Shown here: piece after piece, positions 29,325 to 38,592 of the stretch
Layout: every line of letters begins with the position of its first letter
Numbering within the stretch: the first letter of the stretch is position 1
Assembly: GCF_003287875.1 (NCBI RefSeq)
Contig: NZ_QMKK01000037.1
Coordinates: 43,857-107,856 of the forward strand
Length of the DNA stretch: 64,000 nt
Direction: 5' to 3'
From: Martinezella tropici
Lineage (GTDB): Bacteria > Pseudomonadota > Alphaproteobacteria > Rhizobiales > Rhizobiaceae
Notes under the pieces: model-generated
Told to the model about the DNA's origin: nothing
Seen by the model: the letters and a program-made list of their open reading frames with translations, nothing else
Databases searched by the model: none
Translations under genes and position numbers: made by a program

Positions 29325-30581
29325 ATGAACATACAGGTTGAACCCGCAGCGCTCGGAAACTGGAGCACCCGCACCTACCACAGGCGCTGGTTGCTCGATC
29401 AGGCCGATGCGCTTTTCAATTTCTTCCAGTATCGCGCCGTCAATCCCAAGGGCGGCTTCTATGACATGGACGATTACGGTAAACCGCTGGATAAGACCAA
29501 TCCCGTGCGGGGCATCCACTCGACGGCGCGCATGGTGCATTGCTTCTCGATCGGATCGCTGCTGGGTCGTCCCGGCGCGAGCGAGATTGTCGACCATGGA
29601 ATGAATTATCTATGGAACCATCATCGTGACACGAAGCATGGCGGCTATGTCTGGTCGCTAAACAATGATGGCCCGGTCGATTCCAGCAAGCAGGGATATG
29701 GTCACGCTTTCGTACTGCTTGCGGCTTCCTCCGCCAAGACGATCGGACACCCGCTGGCCGACGGCATGCTCGCGGATGTCACGGAAATTCTGGATATGAA
29801 GTTCTGGGAAGCAAAGCACGGCGCGATTGCCGAGGAATTCAACCAGGATTGGTCGCTGATCGACGGCGGCAGCTATCGTGGCCAGAATTCCAACATGCAT
29901 TTGACGGAAGCGCTGATGGCCGCCTTCGAGGTTACAGGCGAAAGAGCATATCTGGACAAGGCCGAAAGTATCGCGGATCTCGTTATCCGGCGTTCGGCCG
30001 GATCTGTTGGTTGGCGAGTTGCCGAGCACTTCAACGCGGATTGGGTGCTCGACAAGAATTATCGCGGCAATGAGATGTTTCGTCCGTCGGGCACGACGCC
30101 GGGGCATTGGCTGGAATGGGCGCGTCTCATCCTGCAGCTTTGGTCGCTGGGAAAAAGGCGTCACGACTGGATGCCGGACGCGGCCAAAGGCCTCTTCTCG
30201 CAATCCATGTCTCTGGGTTGGGACAATGATAAAGGCGGCTTTTTCTATACGCTTGATTGGGAAGATATACCGGCCAAACGCAACAAGCTCTGGTGGCCTG
30301 CCTGCGAGGGCGCAGGCGCTGCACACTACCTGAATGAACACGCTCCGAGCGATTTCCATGAAGAAAGCTATCGCAAGATTTGGAGCGTGATCGGCCGGGC
30401 ATTCATAGATCACGCCAATGGCGGCTGGCATGAAGAGCTGACAGACAATCTGGTTCCGGCCCACACGCTGTTTCCAGGCAAGGGTGATATCTACCATGCC
30501 TTGCAGGCCTGCCTGATCCCTCTCTTCCCGGCAACAGGTAGCCTCACCAAGGTCATCGCCGAGGCTGGCGGCAAAATCTAA
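29325..30581 (+). CDS. AGE family epimerase/isomerase
   Basis: 418 residues of the N-acylglucosamine 2-epimerase / aldose-ketose isomerase superfamily, an alpha6/alpha6 barrel. Conserved His/Glu/Trp-rich segments include RGIHSTARMVHCF, GYGHAFVLLAAS, GQNSNMHLTEALMAA, WWPACEGAGAA and FPGKGDIYHALQA, the last two carrying catalytic His/Glu residues. Members interconvert mannose/fructose/glucose or GlcNAc/ManNAc; this one looks closer to the YihS/mannose-isomerase branch. Strong site AAGGAGGA before ATG. Stands alone, divergent from metH. Confidence 0.9.
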   Translation: MNIQVEPAALGNWSTRTYHRRWLLDQADALFNFFQYRAVNPKGGFYDMDDYGKPLDKTNPVRGIHSTARMVHCFSIGSLLGRPGASEIVDHGMNYLWNHHRDTKHGGYVWSLNNDGPVDSSKQGYGHAFVLLAASSAKTIGHPLADGMLADVTEILDMKFWEAKHGAIAEEFNQDWSLIDGGSYRGQNSNMHLTEALMAAFEVTGERAYLDKAESIADLVIRRSAGSVGWRVAEHFNADWVLDKNYRGNEMFRPSGTTPGHWLEWARLILQLWSLGKRRHDWMPDAAKGLFSQSMSLGWDNDKGGFFYTLDWEDIPAKRNKLWWPACEGAGAAHYLNEHAPSDFHEESYRKIWSVIGRAFIDHANGGWHEELTDNLVPAHTLFPGKGDIYHALQACLIPLFPATGSLTKVIAEAGGKI

Positions 30582-30626
30582 GGCTGGCGGCGGCGCATGG
30601 TCCAGGTCCGGTGCCGCCTTCGCCTT

Positions 30627-31115
30627 CTATGCGAGATTGAGATTGTGAAGCTCGTGACCAAGCGTCAGAGCCAACGCCTCGACGACGAGATTATGATCTT
30701 CACGCTGCGGCAGGCCAGAAACGGTAACTGCACCGATGCAGCCGGTGCCATTGACGAAAATGGGGAAGCTGCCGCCGGATGCGGCATATTCAGCGCTCGA
30801 AAGGCCATTGTCCTCGATCGTTTTCCCCTGCCGCTGCAGTCGCAAGGTGCTGGCGTAGCTGCTGCGAAAATACCGCAAGACCATGTTGCGCTTCCGGCGA
30901 ATCCAGTTGGAATTGTCGGGGGTGGAGCCGGGTAACGCGACGTAGAAAACCGGCATCGAATGCAGCGTAATATCGATGGCGACGCCCAGATTGCGCTCGC
31001 TGGCCAGGTCGCGCAATAGCTTCCCCAGTACCCAGGCCGTCGAAAGATCGAAAGCGTCGAAGCGCAGCGTTTCCTCTTGCAGTTCGATACGAGCAAGGTC
31101 CTGGTCGATCGTCAT
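30627..31115 (-). CDS. UPF0303 / heme-degrading-domain family protein
   Basis: 162 residues matching the UPF0303 (HbpS-like, YBR137W) pattern: GVAIDITLHSMPVFYVALPGST, RRKRNMVLRYFRSSY and AASGGSFPIFVNGTGCIGAVTVSGLPQREDHNLVVEAL in the usual order, the last being the glycine-rich end of the Haem_degrading fold. Biochemical role in this subfamily is not settled. Converges on the epimerase gene. Confidence 0.85.
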   Translation of the reverse strand: MTIDQDLARIELQEETLRFDAFDLSTAWVLGKLLRDLASERNLGVAIDITLHSMPVFYVALPGSTPDNSNWIRRKRNMVLRYFRSSYASTLRLQRQGKTIEDNGLSSAEYAASGGSFPIFVNGTGCIGAVTVSGLPQREDHNLVVEALALTLGHELHNLNLA

Positions 31116-31173
31116 GGAAAGCCCTTCCTAAAAATGGATCGGCCTATCAAACGCGGAGAAAGTGATTTGTCCA

Positions 31174-32121
31174 CTATCTCTTTGGGACTTCGAAACCAAG
31201 TCGCCATTTTTGACCGATAATAAGGTCATACTCTTCCGGCTCGAACGCCTCAAAGCCTCCGCCTGGATAGAAGGTCAATTCGCCGACGCGGACCCACTCC
31301 GCCGACGCATAGAGATCGACACGAACGAAATCGATATCACGCGCCACGGTTTCAGCGACATGGATCATTTCATCCAGCCGCGGCGGACGCGCAACTTCGC
31401 CTGGATAAAGACGGAGATAATGCCGATCGTAAAACGGTAGTTTCTGCCAGTCGGGCGTATAATTGCAGGAATAGCCTCGGCCATTCTCACGTATGTCGAT
31501 CTCGATATGAGAAACTTTGCCGTTGAACGTAAAGAGCCGATAATCCCAAGGAACTCTGCCATCGACGAGCAGCATGCTTTCTATAAGAATGCGGCGCTCC
31601 AATTGGCTGTAAGCCCACTCCCTATTGTAGGAAGCATGATCGATCGATAGCCACTCAGCTGAGGGATCATTCTTGAGAAGCCGGTCCACGTCAGCCTCTC
31701 CATAAAGAAATCGTCCCACACCGCTCGCATGGGTCGGCTTGACAACGGCAGGTAAGGAGATTTCCGACCAATCCACGGAGGCCAGGTCGGTTCCGACCCA
31801 AAGCGTGGGAATAATATATTGGCTGCCAACCCGTTCCGCGATCAGCAGCTTGGCGTCGGCCTTGTCAACGAAACGTGGAAAGACGGGATTGCGATCGTAA
31901 AGTTTGCGCGCCTGCACCTTATCGGTAAAGGTTTGAGGTGATGTCAAATTGGGAAATTTGCCGCGGATGGCACGATATTTCAGAGCGCAATAAGCCCTGT
32001 CCGGCAAAGGCGACATAAGCCGCCAGAGGAGATTGTGCATCCGCTCGCGCAATCCCTTCTGCAGATATCCCGGAATGAGAAATCCATCTCGCCCTGCGGC
32101 TCGATCTGTCATAGCAGCCAT
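31174..32121 (-). CDS. TupA-like ATP-grasp protein
   Basis: About 315 residues. It matches the TupA-like ATP-grasp family linked to surface polysaccharide and teichuronopeptide synthesis: N-terminal SPQTFTDKVQARKLYDRNP, then VVKPTHASG for ATP binding, ILIESMLLVDGRVPWDYRLFTFNG and the late FVRVDLYASAEWVRVGELTFYPGGG with the metal-binding Glu. It probably attaches an amino acid or similar group to a glycan. Start among ATGs at 32121 and 32112 is uncertain. It lies beside a flippase and a glycosyltransferase. Confidence 0.82.
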   Translation of the reverse strand: MAAMTDRAAGRDGFLIPGYLQKGLRERMHNLLWRLMSPLPDRAYCALKYRAIRGKFPNLTSPQTFTDKVQARKLYDRNPVFPRFVDKADAKLLIAERVGSQYIIPTLWVGTDLASVDWSEISLPAVVKPTHASGVGRFLYGEADVDRLLKNDPSAEWLSIDHASYNREWAYSQLERRILIESMLLVDGRVPWDYRLFTFNGKVSHIEIDIRENGRGYSCNYTPDWQKLPFYDRHYLRLYPGEVARPPRLDEMIHVAETVARDIDFVRVDLYASAEWVRVGELTFYPGGGFEAFEPEEYDLIIGQKWRLGFEVPKR

Positions 32122-32199
32122 CTTGAATTTCAACTAGAACGCAAGTGAAAACTATCAGCCCGCCTTTAACACAAGGTTATGCGTCGGTCTTCAAGATAG

Positions 32200-33714
32200 A
32201 TGACCATGAGTAAATCTGCATCCAATCTTCTTAGAAGCTCACTGATCAGCCTGGCAGCAACATTCATTTCGTTGGCAGCAGGCTTCGCGAGCAGCATCAT
32301 CGCCGCCCGCATGCTCGGTCCTGCCGGATCGGGCAAGGTCGCCTACGCATTATGGGTTGCGACGGCGGCCGCAGCGCTGGCAGACATGGGCCTGCCTCAA
32401 ACCTTGCTGCGCAATGCAGGCAGCCTTTCGGGCGATGGCGACGCATGGAAAACATTGGTCCGCACGGCGCTGCGCAGCTTTCTCATATCCGTCGGCATGA
32501 TTACCGCAGCTATTCTTCTCTTTGCCGCAATTACTTACGTCCACCGCGATGTACGGCATGCCTGGTTTTGGCTGATTACCGGTGCCTTGTTCCTGAGCTA
32601 TGCGTTCCATGTATTCTCGACCGCCGTGGCACGTGGAAGAAACCGCTTCGGTCAGACGGCTCGCACGACTTTACTGGGCGGAACGATGCAAGTTCCGCTC
32701 GTCTTTGCCGGAGCCTGGCTGCTGGGCCCGGCTGGAGCCTTGATCGGCTATGTCGCCCGCTATCTGCCACAGGCGTTGAAATTGCGAAGCTATATCGATC
32801 CCGCTTCAAAATATTCGCGGAACGCGATGACACCGGAAATGTTGCGCTACGGCCGGTATATATGGCTCAGCGATCTCATCGAGATCCTCGTCCTCTCGCG
32901 CATAGAGTTCCTCTTTCTGGGTATCTTTCTCTCTCCGACAAGCATCGGCTATTTCGCTGCGGGCCTCGGCCTGGCCGGGCTCATTGAACAGATCATGCTC
33001 CAGATATCGCCGGCGTTGATTGTCAATTTCACCGAGGCACATGCGCGAAATGACCAGCAGGCGCTTGATGCGGCATATCAACGTGTTATCCGTATCGTCG
33101 CCCTGGTCATGCTGCCGATCAGTCTTGGCGGAGCAACCATCATGCCCGAACTTTTGCCGCTGATCTTCGGCGATGCCTTTGAGCCTGCCACTCCCGCAGC
33201 GGCCACCCTGCTGGCCTTTGTCTGGCTTGCCGGCATGTCCGTAATTCCGTGGGGCATAATCGGCGCTTCCGGTCGCAGCGCTGTTTTGCTGCGCATACAG
33301 ATTGCAAGCGGTATATCGACGATAGTATTGCTGACCGTTCTTGTGCCTCTGCTTGGGCTCGAGGGTGCCGCTCTTGCTCGGGTCATGATCGTGATATTTA
33401 CGTTTACGCTGCTCGGCTGGATGGCTTGGAAATATGTCCGCGTTGCTGTACCGGTCGCGGCCTTGGCAAAAACGATGCTCGCAGCTCTTCTTTGCGCGAG
33501 CGCCGCAGGTCTCGGCGTTTACAGCCTCGATGGGCTTGCGGCGCTTATAGCCGCCATTCCCGCTGGAATAATTGCCTACATGCTGGCAATCCGTTTTTTG
33601 CGCCTGGTTACACCCGAAGATGTGCAGATTTTGATGGATACGGCGGCAGCGAAGCTACCAAAAGTATCACGTCCATTCGCCAACAAGCTGTTCAATTTTC
33701 TCGCACCGAGCTAA
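32200..33714 (+). CDS. Polysaccharide flippase (Wzx/MATE-like)
   Basis: 504 residues with 12-14 hydrophobic helices; the start LISLAATFISLAAGFASSIIAARMLGP is typical of oligosaccharide flippases in the MOP superfamily. It would move lipid-linked repeat units across the inner membrane. Divergent from the ATP-grasp gene and converging on the glycosyltransferase. An ATG at 32206 is equally possible as start. Confidence 0.88.
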   Translation: MTMSKSASNLLRSSLISLAATFISLAAGFASSIIAARMLGPAGSGKVAYALWVATAAAALADMGLPQTLLRNAGSLSGDGDAWKTLVRTALRSFLISVGMITAAILLFAAITYVHRDVRHAWFWLITGALFLSYAFHVFSTAVARGRNRFGQTARTTLLGGTMQVPLVFAGAWLLGPAGALIGYVARYLPQALKLRSYIDPASKYSRNAMTPEMLRYGRYIWLSDLIEILVLSRIEFLFLGIFLSPTSIGYFAAGLGLAGLIEQIMLQISPALIVNFTEAHARNDQQALDAAYQRVIRIVALVMLPISLGGATIMPELLPLIFGDAFEPATPAAATLLAFVWLAGMSVIPWGIIGASGRSAVLLRIQIASGISTIVLLTVLVPLLGLEGAALARVMIVIFTFTLLGWMAWKYVRVAVPVAALAKTMLAALLCASAAGLGVYSLDGLAALIAAIPAGIIAYMLAIRFLRLVTPEDVQILMDTAAAKLPKVSRPFANKLFNFLAPS

Positions 33715-33718
33715 TAGA

Positions 33719-35020
33719 TCACTGGGCTTCAAAGGCGGCGGCCAAAGTCTGCCGTGCAACTTCGTCCCAGGTCATTATTCCATCGCGGAAAGCCGTCGAA
33801 CGTCGCATCGCCAGTGCAGCGTCGATCTTCTCTCGCCAGGCAACCTCGCCTTCAAGACGATATGGAATTCCGTTGGCACGTTTAAAGGGAACAAGATCAG
33901 GCAACAGGATCGGCAAACCGCAATAGCTGTACTGCGCGAGCTTCAGGCTTGATTCAGCGAGATAAACTTCATCGGCTGTGAGCCGATAAGGCGCAATTCC
34001 GAAATCCGCATGCTGCAGATAAGGAACGATGCCTTCGAAGTCCCGCTCACCGTAGATCGTGATATTTGGTTGAGCCCAGCCGCTCCAAGCTGCGCCAAAG
34101 ACGTGAAAATTTACATCGGGAGCAGCCGCTGCCATGGCAGCGACGGAAGCCTGGTCAAAGAGCATATTGCCGATGGAAATTGCGTTGTAGCTGCCGGGTT
34201 GATATGGCGACGGCTGCTCCCGATCAAAGAGTGCGGTGTCGACACCCTGAGGAACGACACGTACACGCCCCCCCGATGGAAGCATCGCCCCCAGCCTTTC
34301 TGAAGGAACACAAACCGTATCGAAGCGTCCAATCTGAGCGGCTTGAAACTCTTGCAGCACTGGTGCTGCGCCTATGCTGCGCAGCAGGTCGCGGCAAAAA
34401 TACAAGGTGCGTGCCCTCGAATTCAGCCTTTTGACCTTATTAAAGAATGCGAGTGCCGAACCGCTTTCGATCACCACCAAATCGGCATCGGCTATTACGC
34501 CGCGCGCAAAAGCAGGGAGATAGCTGCCATAAAGCCGAAACAATGCCGCACTTGTTACATTCAGAAAGCGATTGCTGGAGCTGAAGGCATGGAATGGAGG
34601 AAGATAAGCGCCTGCTCTCAGGTTAGCGGCGATAACCTGAAATCGGTTCGCCTGGTCTTGAGACAGTGCGCGAAAGCGTGGACGGTCCTTCAACAGCGTC
34701 AGCCAGCTGTGTCCTATGGTAACAAAATCGACCTTATTTCCCTGCGCGGCCCAGCAGGACGCGATAAAGTGGATCGACGCCTTCCTGTAGCCGCGCAGAA
34801 ACGCATGCGATGTTAGAATCACTATCTTCCGTCGCTGCTTGGCCTCGCTTATGGCCAGCTTTGCATCCTCGTGTGCCAAAGGCAGGTCCCTAACCGCGAC
34901 CTTTCGCCGGCCTGTCTCATAACCGGCATCAAAACGTCGTTGAAGTTGCGGCGGCGAACGATCATGTCCGGGGCGCTGATAACCACAACCAAGCCCAGTC
35001 TGGAGGGATATGAACCGCAA
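33719..35020 (-). CDS. Glycosyltransferase (GumK-like)
   Basis: Up to 433 residues. KIVILTSHAFLRGYRKASIHF and the later RVRVVPQGVDTALFDRE and LKLAQYSYCGLPILLP segments resemble the GT-B glucuronosyltransferase GumK group. The open frame begins at a TTG; the conserved region starts only about residue 65, so the true start may be a TTG or GTG nearer 34830-34900. No ribosome site decides it. It would add a sugar (perhaps glucuronate) to a lipid-linked polysaccharide precursor. Confidence 0.78.
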   Translation of the reverse strand: MRFISLQTGLGCGYQRPGHDRSPPQLQRRFDAGYETGRRKVAVRDLPLAHEDAKLAISEAKQRRKIVILTSHAFLRGYRKASIHFIASCWAAQGNKVDFVTIGHSWLTLLKDRPRFRALSQDQANRFQVIAANLRAGAYLPPFHAFSSSNRFLNVTSAALFRLYGSYLPAFARGVIADADLVVIESGSALAFFNKVKRLNSRARTLYFCRDLLRSIGAAPVLQEFQAAQIGRFDTVCVPSERLGAMLPSGGRVRVVPQGVDTALFDREQPSPYQPGSYNAISIGNMLFDQASVAAMAAAAPDVNFHVFGAAWSGWAQPNITIYGERDFEGIVPYLQHADFGIAPYRLTADEVYLAESSLKLAQYSYCGLPILLPDLVPFKRANGIPYRLEGEVAWREKIDAALAMRRSTAFRDGIMTWDEVARQTLAAAFEAQ

Positions 35021-35213
35021 AGCGTCTAACAGGTGGTTAAAGTAGCGCCGTCAATCATCACATTAATAGGTTGTAGTTCTCGTGGATTTGATTGGAAGTG
35101 ACTTGGCGAACCATCACTCTGGCCCTGAAGCCGCACAGCTCTCGCTTGCCTGCAAGAAGCGAACAGGTCATTGATAACGCTGTATGAATGTCCCGCCAGA
35201 GGAATACTCCTGC

Positions 35214-36182
35214 ATGAATGCAAAATACGCATTGCCCGCCATCCTGGCCTGCACCTGTGCTGCGACGCCAACTCTGGCTGACAATCCAGCGCAGATGGTT
35301 CTACACGACGGCTTCGACGGCACGGATTTCGCGCCGTCCGGCCATCTTTATTATCGCGATAACTTCGAACAAAAAGCGGGCACGATTGAATTTCAATCAG
35401 AGGTCAAGCGGACCGGCGCCGGTGCATTGAAGTTAAGTGTCAAGCCATTCTGCCCGCCCGGTAAAGCGAATTGCAGCGAAAGAGCGGAGATCTGGGAGCG
35501 TACCAAATATCGCGTACCCTACGATCAGGGAGTTTGGTACGGCTTTGCCGTTAAGTTCGCCGATCCCATCCCGTCTGGCGATCATCGTTATCTCATTGCG
35601 CAATGGAAACGGGAAATCGGGCCGAAGGCAGAGGGAGACTTCAGCCCATTCCTGGCTTTGCGGCTCAATAACGGCAAGCTTTTCGCTACCGTAGAGACCA
35701 ACTACGTCGCACCGGCCAAGAAGGGCAAATCCAGGGGCGATGGTGAAATTTGCGGCGACGGCGAAACGCCTGTTTGGTTCCGGCCGGATAGCAATCAGAT
35801 GCGGGCCTTGGTGGCGACGGACGATAATTGGAATGACGGCGATGGTGGAGAGTTCATAAGTTGCACCAACGCAATCAAGGTAATAAATCGTGGCAACAAG
35901 CTACCAACGCCTTCTTCTGGCTGGATCGACTTCGCCATCTACAGCAAACCGGGCCCGGATGGCTCGGGTCATATCGAAATATTCGCTAACAATAAATGGA
36001 TTGTATCAGTTACCGGCCACATAGGACATGCAGACCACGGACTTGGAAAGAATCAATACTTTAAATTCGGCCCATATCGCGCTGCCGATACTACGGTTTG
36101 GACTCTTTATTACGATGATTTTCGCCGTTCACCGCATTGCGCCGATGTATTGTCGGACCCCAGTCTGTGCCCGATGAAGTGA
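35214..36182 (+). CDS. Secreted polysaccharide lyase (heparin lyase I-like)
   Basis: 322 residues with a signal peptide (YALPAILACTCAATPTLADN). The body matches the polysaccharide lyase family of beta-jelly-roll proteins: ERAEIWERTKY, GVWYGFAVKF, HRYLIAQWKRE and YFKFGPYR near the end. GAGGA upstream of the ATG at 35214. In the context of glycosyltransferase and flippase genes it may trim the exported surface polysaccharide. Cys pairs (CPPGKANC, CGDGE) suggest disulfides in the periplasm. Confidence 0.83.
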   Translation: MNAKYALPAILACTCAATPTLADNPAQMVLHDGFDGTDFAPSGHLYYRDNFEQKAGTIEFQSEVKRTGAGALKLSVKPFCPPGKANCSERAEIWERTKYRVPYDQGVWYGFAVKFADPIPSGDHRYLIAQWKREIGPKAEGDFSPFLALRLNNGKLFATVETNYVAPAKKGKSRGDGEICGDGETPVWFRPDSNQMRALVATDDNWNDGDGGEFISCTNAIKVINRGNKLPTPSSGWIDFAIYSKPGPDGSGHIEIFANNKWIVSVTGHIGHADHGLGKNQYFKFGPYRAADTTVWTLYYDDFRRSPHCADVLSDPSLCPMK

Positions 36183-36315
36183 GATGATAGACGAAGGCAC
36201 TTCCATCGTTGAATAAACATCGCTGAGAAATGCTGCGAAAACCGCTTTTTTAGCAATTCCGCCGAACTTTTTCTCTTTTCGTTAGTTATCTTCTTTCGTG
36301 AAGGAGGTGACCTAA

Positions 36316-36612
36316 ATGCTTACTACCCATCGCGACTGCAAACAGCACGTGAAGAGGAATGCAATACCATCTCTCGGCGAAATCGAAGGTAGGGTCGCAG
36401 TTCTGGAAATTGTTGCTCAATCTGCGTTGGCGCACGTCTTTGACGACGGAGAAGTCGATATTGACGCTGCATTGCTCGCACAAATTCGCAGGGCAATGCA
36501 TCGTAAGTGCAAAGAACTGAAACTCGACGGAGATGACACGGCATCGGCACTTTCATATGCCGAGGAGTTGATCGAGGCTGCAGTAAGGGCGTCCCATCCA
36601 ACTCACCAATGA
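36316..36612 (+). CDS. Small hypothetical protein
   Basis: 98 residues, not recognised by function. Predicted helical and soluble: EIEGRVAVLEIVAQSALAHV then an acidic stretch and CKELKLDGDDTASALSYAEELIEAAV. Preceded by an extended ribosome site AAGGAGGTGACC, so it is probably well translated. Its stop overlaps the ATG of a small membrane peptide gene. Confidence 0.7.
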   Translation: MLTTHRDCKQHVKRNAIPSLGEIEGRVAVLEIVAQSALAHVFDDGEVDIDAALLAQIRRAMHRKCKELKLDGDDTASALSYAEELIEAAVRASHPTHQ

Positions 36613-36758
36613 TGCCTTCCAGACCGAAGCTCGCATTATCCCTTTTGGTGGCGCTGGCAATTACGCTCGGCGTCCTCTCGTTTGTTGCGCCACACGACAT
36701 AAAGGGCGGGCCTGCACATCCAACAGCCCGGCCTGGCGAGCACCAAATTCCTCAATGA
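36609..36758 (+). CDS. Small single-span membrane or secreted peptide
   Basis: 49 residues. Basic N-terminus MMPSRPK followed by a hydrophobic run LALSLLVALAITLGVLSFVA and a proline-rich tail. ATG overlaps the stop of the upstream gene (coupled translation). Could be a membrane peptide or a short exported protein; function unknown. Confidence 0.5.
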   Translation: MMPSRPKLALSLLVALAITLGVLSFVAPHDIKGGPAHPTARPGEHQIPQ

Positions 36759-36918
36759 TGTGCCGCAAAGAACCTTGTCGCATTAAGAGACACGGTACCT
36801 GTTCCATATCAGGCTGACGTTAACGTCGAGCAATGAAGGCGGTTGCAAATTTCCAAAACCAAAGCAGTGTTCGCTTCAGCCCGTCTGGTACCAGCTCCAA
36901 CAATGAATGGTGTAGCGA

Positions 36919-37125
36919 ATGTTTATGACGATCAACGCGCCGCTTTACCCTGATGACATTGATGTCCTCGCCGGCGCACTCTTCGCCTGGTGCGCGGAGC
37001 GTAGTATAAGACTGCAAAGCCAGGAGGGTCTGTCCGCGGCCAACGTGGCTATCGATCTCTACGATGCCGGTTATCAAACCCAGGACCAGCTTCTGGGCGC
37101 TCTGTACGACTACGAGTTTCATTGA
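36919..37125 (+). CDS. Small hypothetical protein
   Basis: 68 residues (or 66 from the ATG at 36925). Acidic helical protein, PDDIDVLAGALFAWCAERS and AIDLYDAGYQTQDQLLGALYD, of a kind common in rhizobia but without known function. It ends about 110 bases before the isomerase remnant and is probably the last intact host gene before the prophage. Confidence 0.6.
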   Translation: MFMTINAPLYPDDIDVLAGALFAWCAERSIRLQSQEGLSAANVAIDLYDAGYQTQDQLLGALYDYEFH

Positions 37126-37237
37126 CGATTAGGTCCAGAGCCCGCCCATCCTCAAAGTTGCGGTGTAGAGCAATCTCCTGAATATGTGCTGTGGTATCGC
37201 TTCAGTTACAGCAAGCTCTGATCTACCGCCTGATCTT

Positions 37238-37573
37238 TCAGAGCATTGGCGATGCAGTCCGCTCCTCAAGGATGCCGGACCATTCGTCCCAATGGTATGT
37301 CGAATCATAGATTAGCGTGAAAGGCCCTTGATAGCCGGCGGCGGCGGAAACCTCGACACAACGAATATAATCCTCGGTACCAAGGCCAGTTGGGGAATAA
37401 TGCCCCTTTGCGTGGCAAAGCTCGGCGCGGCCCATGATCCTCGCAAGATCATCGTATTTTCCGGCGCGCTCCCAGTTGCCGAAGTCCCCGTTGAGACCGA
37501 CCTTGCCGCCCAATGCGTCAAGAAGTCGATTGACCTCTGCAGGGCTTGGTAAAAGATCAAACCAGTTTTCTTC
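37238..37573 (-). pseudogene. 3' fragment of a sugar phosphate isomerase/epimerase
   Basis: Reading from about 37573 down to 37238 gives ENWFDLLPSPAEVNRLLDAL and then KVGLNGDFGNWERAGKYDD and GYQGPFTLIYDS, the C-terminal part of a TIM-barrel xylose-isomerase-like protein. The N-terminal two thirds are missing: upstream of 37573 the sequence is phage portal in another frame. I read this as a deletion junction at the prophage edge, so not functional. Confidence 0.75.
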
Positions 37574-38544
37574 ATATCGGCCGTGCCCGTCGCGTTCATG
37601 CCGGCGGGTGATTGGCCGAGCAATCGGGTGACCGGAATGTCGGCCGCGCCGGCGACGATCTGCAGGAAGGCCATCAGAATATCCGTAAGACCGGAGAGCG
37701 ATGCGCTCTTGCTGTCATAGTCCTCTTCGGCATCGAGGATCAGGGTGCCGTTGACCCCCTTGATGGTGTTGGCAAGCGAGTAACGGCGCAGTACGGCATC
37801 TTCATAGGCCTGATTGCCGATATTCGCCGAGAACTGCGGAACCTTGATGATGTCGATCTTCGCCTCGAAGACGAGGCTGGCGATATTGGCCGCCGTACTG
37901 TCTGCGTTCTTGATCGCGTCGAAGGTCGCGGCCAGCACGCTTTCGCCCCAGGCTTGATTGCCGATGCCGCCAAACTCTTCATTAGGCGCCATCGCCCCCT
38001 TGAAGATGACGAGCCGGGACGGATGGATGGTCACCTGGATGCCGTTGGCGCCGGTCAGCGTGTAGAATTTTGGCGTGCCATACCATTCCGAGGTCGGATC
38101 GCTCTCAATGTCCCCGGCAGCCAGCTGTCGACGCGTCAGCACCGTCAAGTGTTTGAGGCCGCCCTTTCCGATACGCTCCATCTCCAATGGCAAGGCCGGA
38201 TCGGCGTCCTCCGACCCGATGAACAAGGCAGCGCCACCGAAAAGCCGCGCCTTCGTCGACGCCTCCAGCAGCCTGCCGCGAAGATTGAGACGGCGTTCCT
38301 CGGCATCGATCAATTCGATCTGATCGTTCGCCGCCTGCCAGTTTCGCCATTTCCGGCAGCTATCCAGCGCCGGAATGTCGACGATCTTGCGCGGCAGCCA
38401 GGAACCGCGATAGGCGGCAATGATCTGCTCGTCCGTCAGGATCGGCTGCGTGTAGAAAACAGATGCCGCCTTGTCGCGTTCGGTGCCCAGGCGGGATGCC
38501 AAGCTCACCAATCCGTCGCGAACCATCGAGAATACCTGCCCCAT
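37312..38544 (-). pseudogene. Phage portal protein (DUF1073), 3'-truncated
   Basis: About 325 residues match the DUF1073 portal group: KIVDIPALDSCRKWRNWQ, VTIHPSRLVIFKGAMAP, GESVLAATFDAIKNADST and TRLLGQSPAGMNATG. After that point, at about 37573, the frame reads through host isomerase DNA out of frame to 37312, so the usual C-terminal third is missing. Portals form the DNA entry ring of the capsid; this one is probably dead. Follows the terminase genes on the minus strand. Confidence 0.85.
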
Positions 38545-38592
38545 GGATTGTCCTTTGATGTCGGGTGATGAAGAGGCTCACACGAGGCGAGC

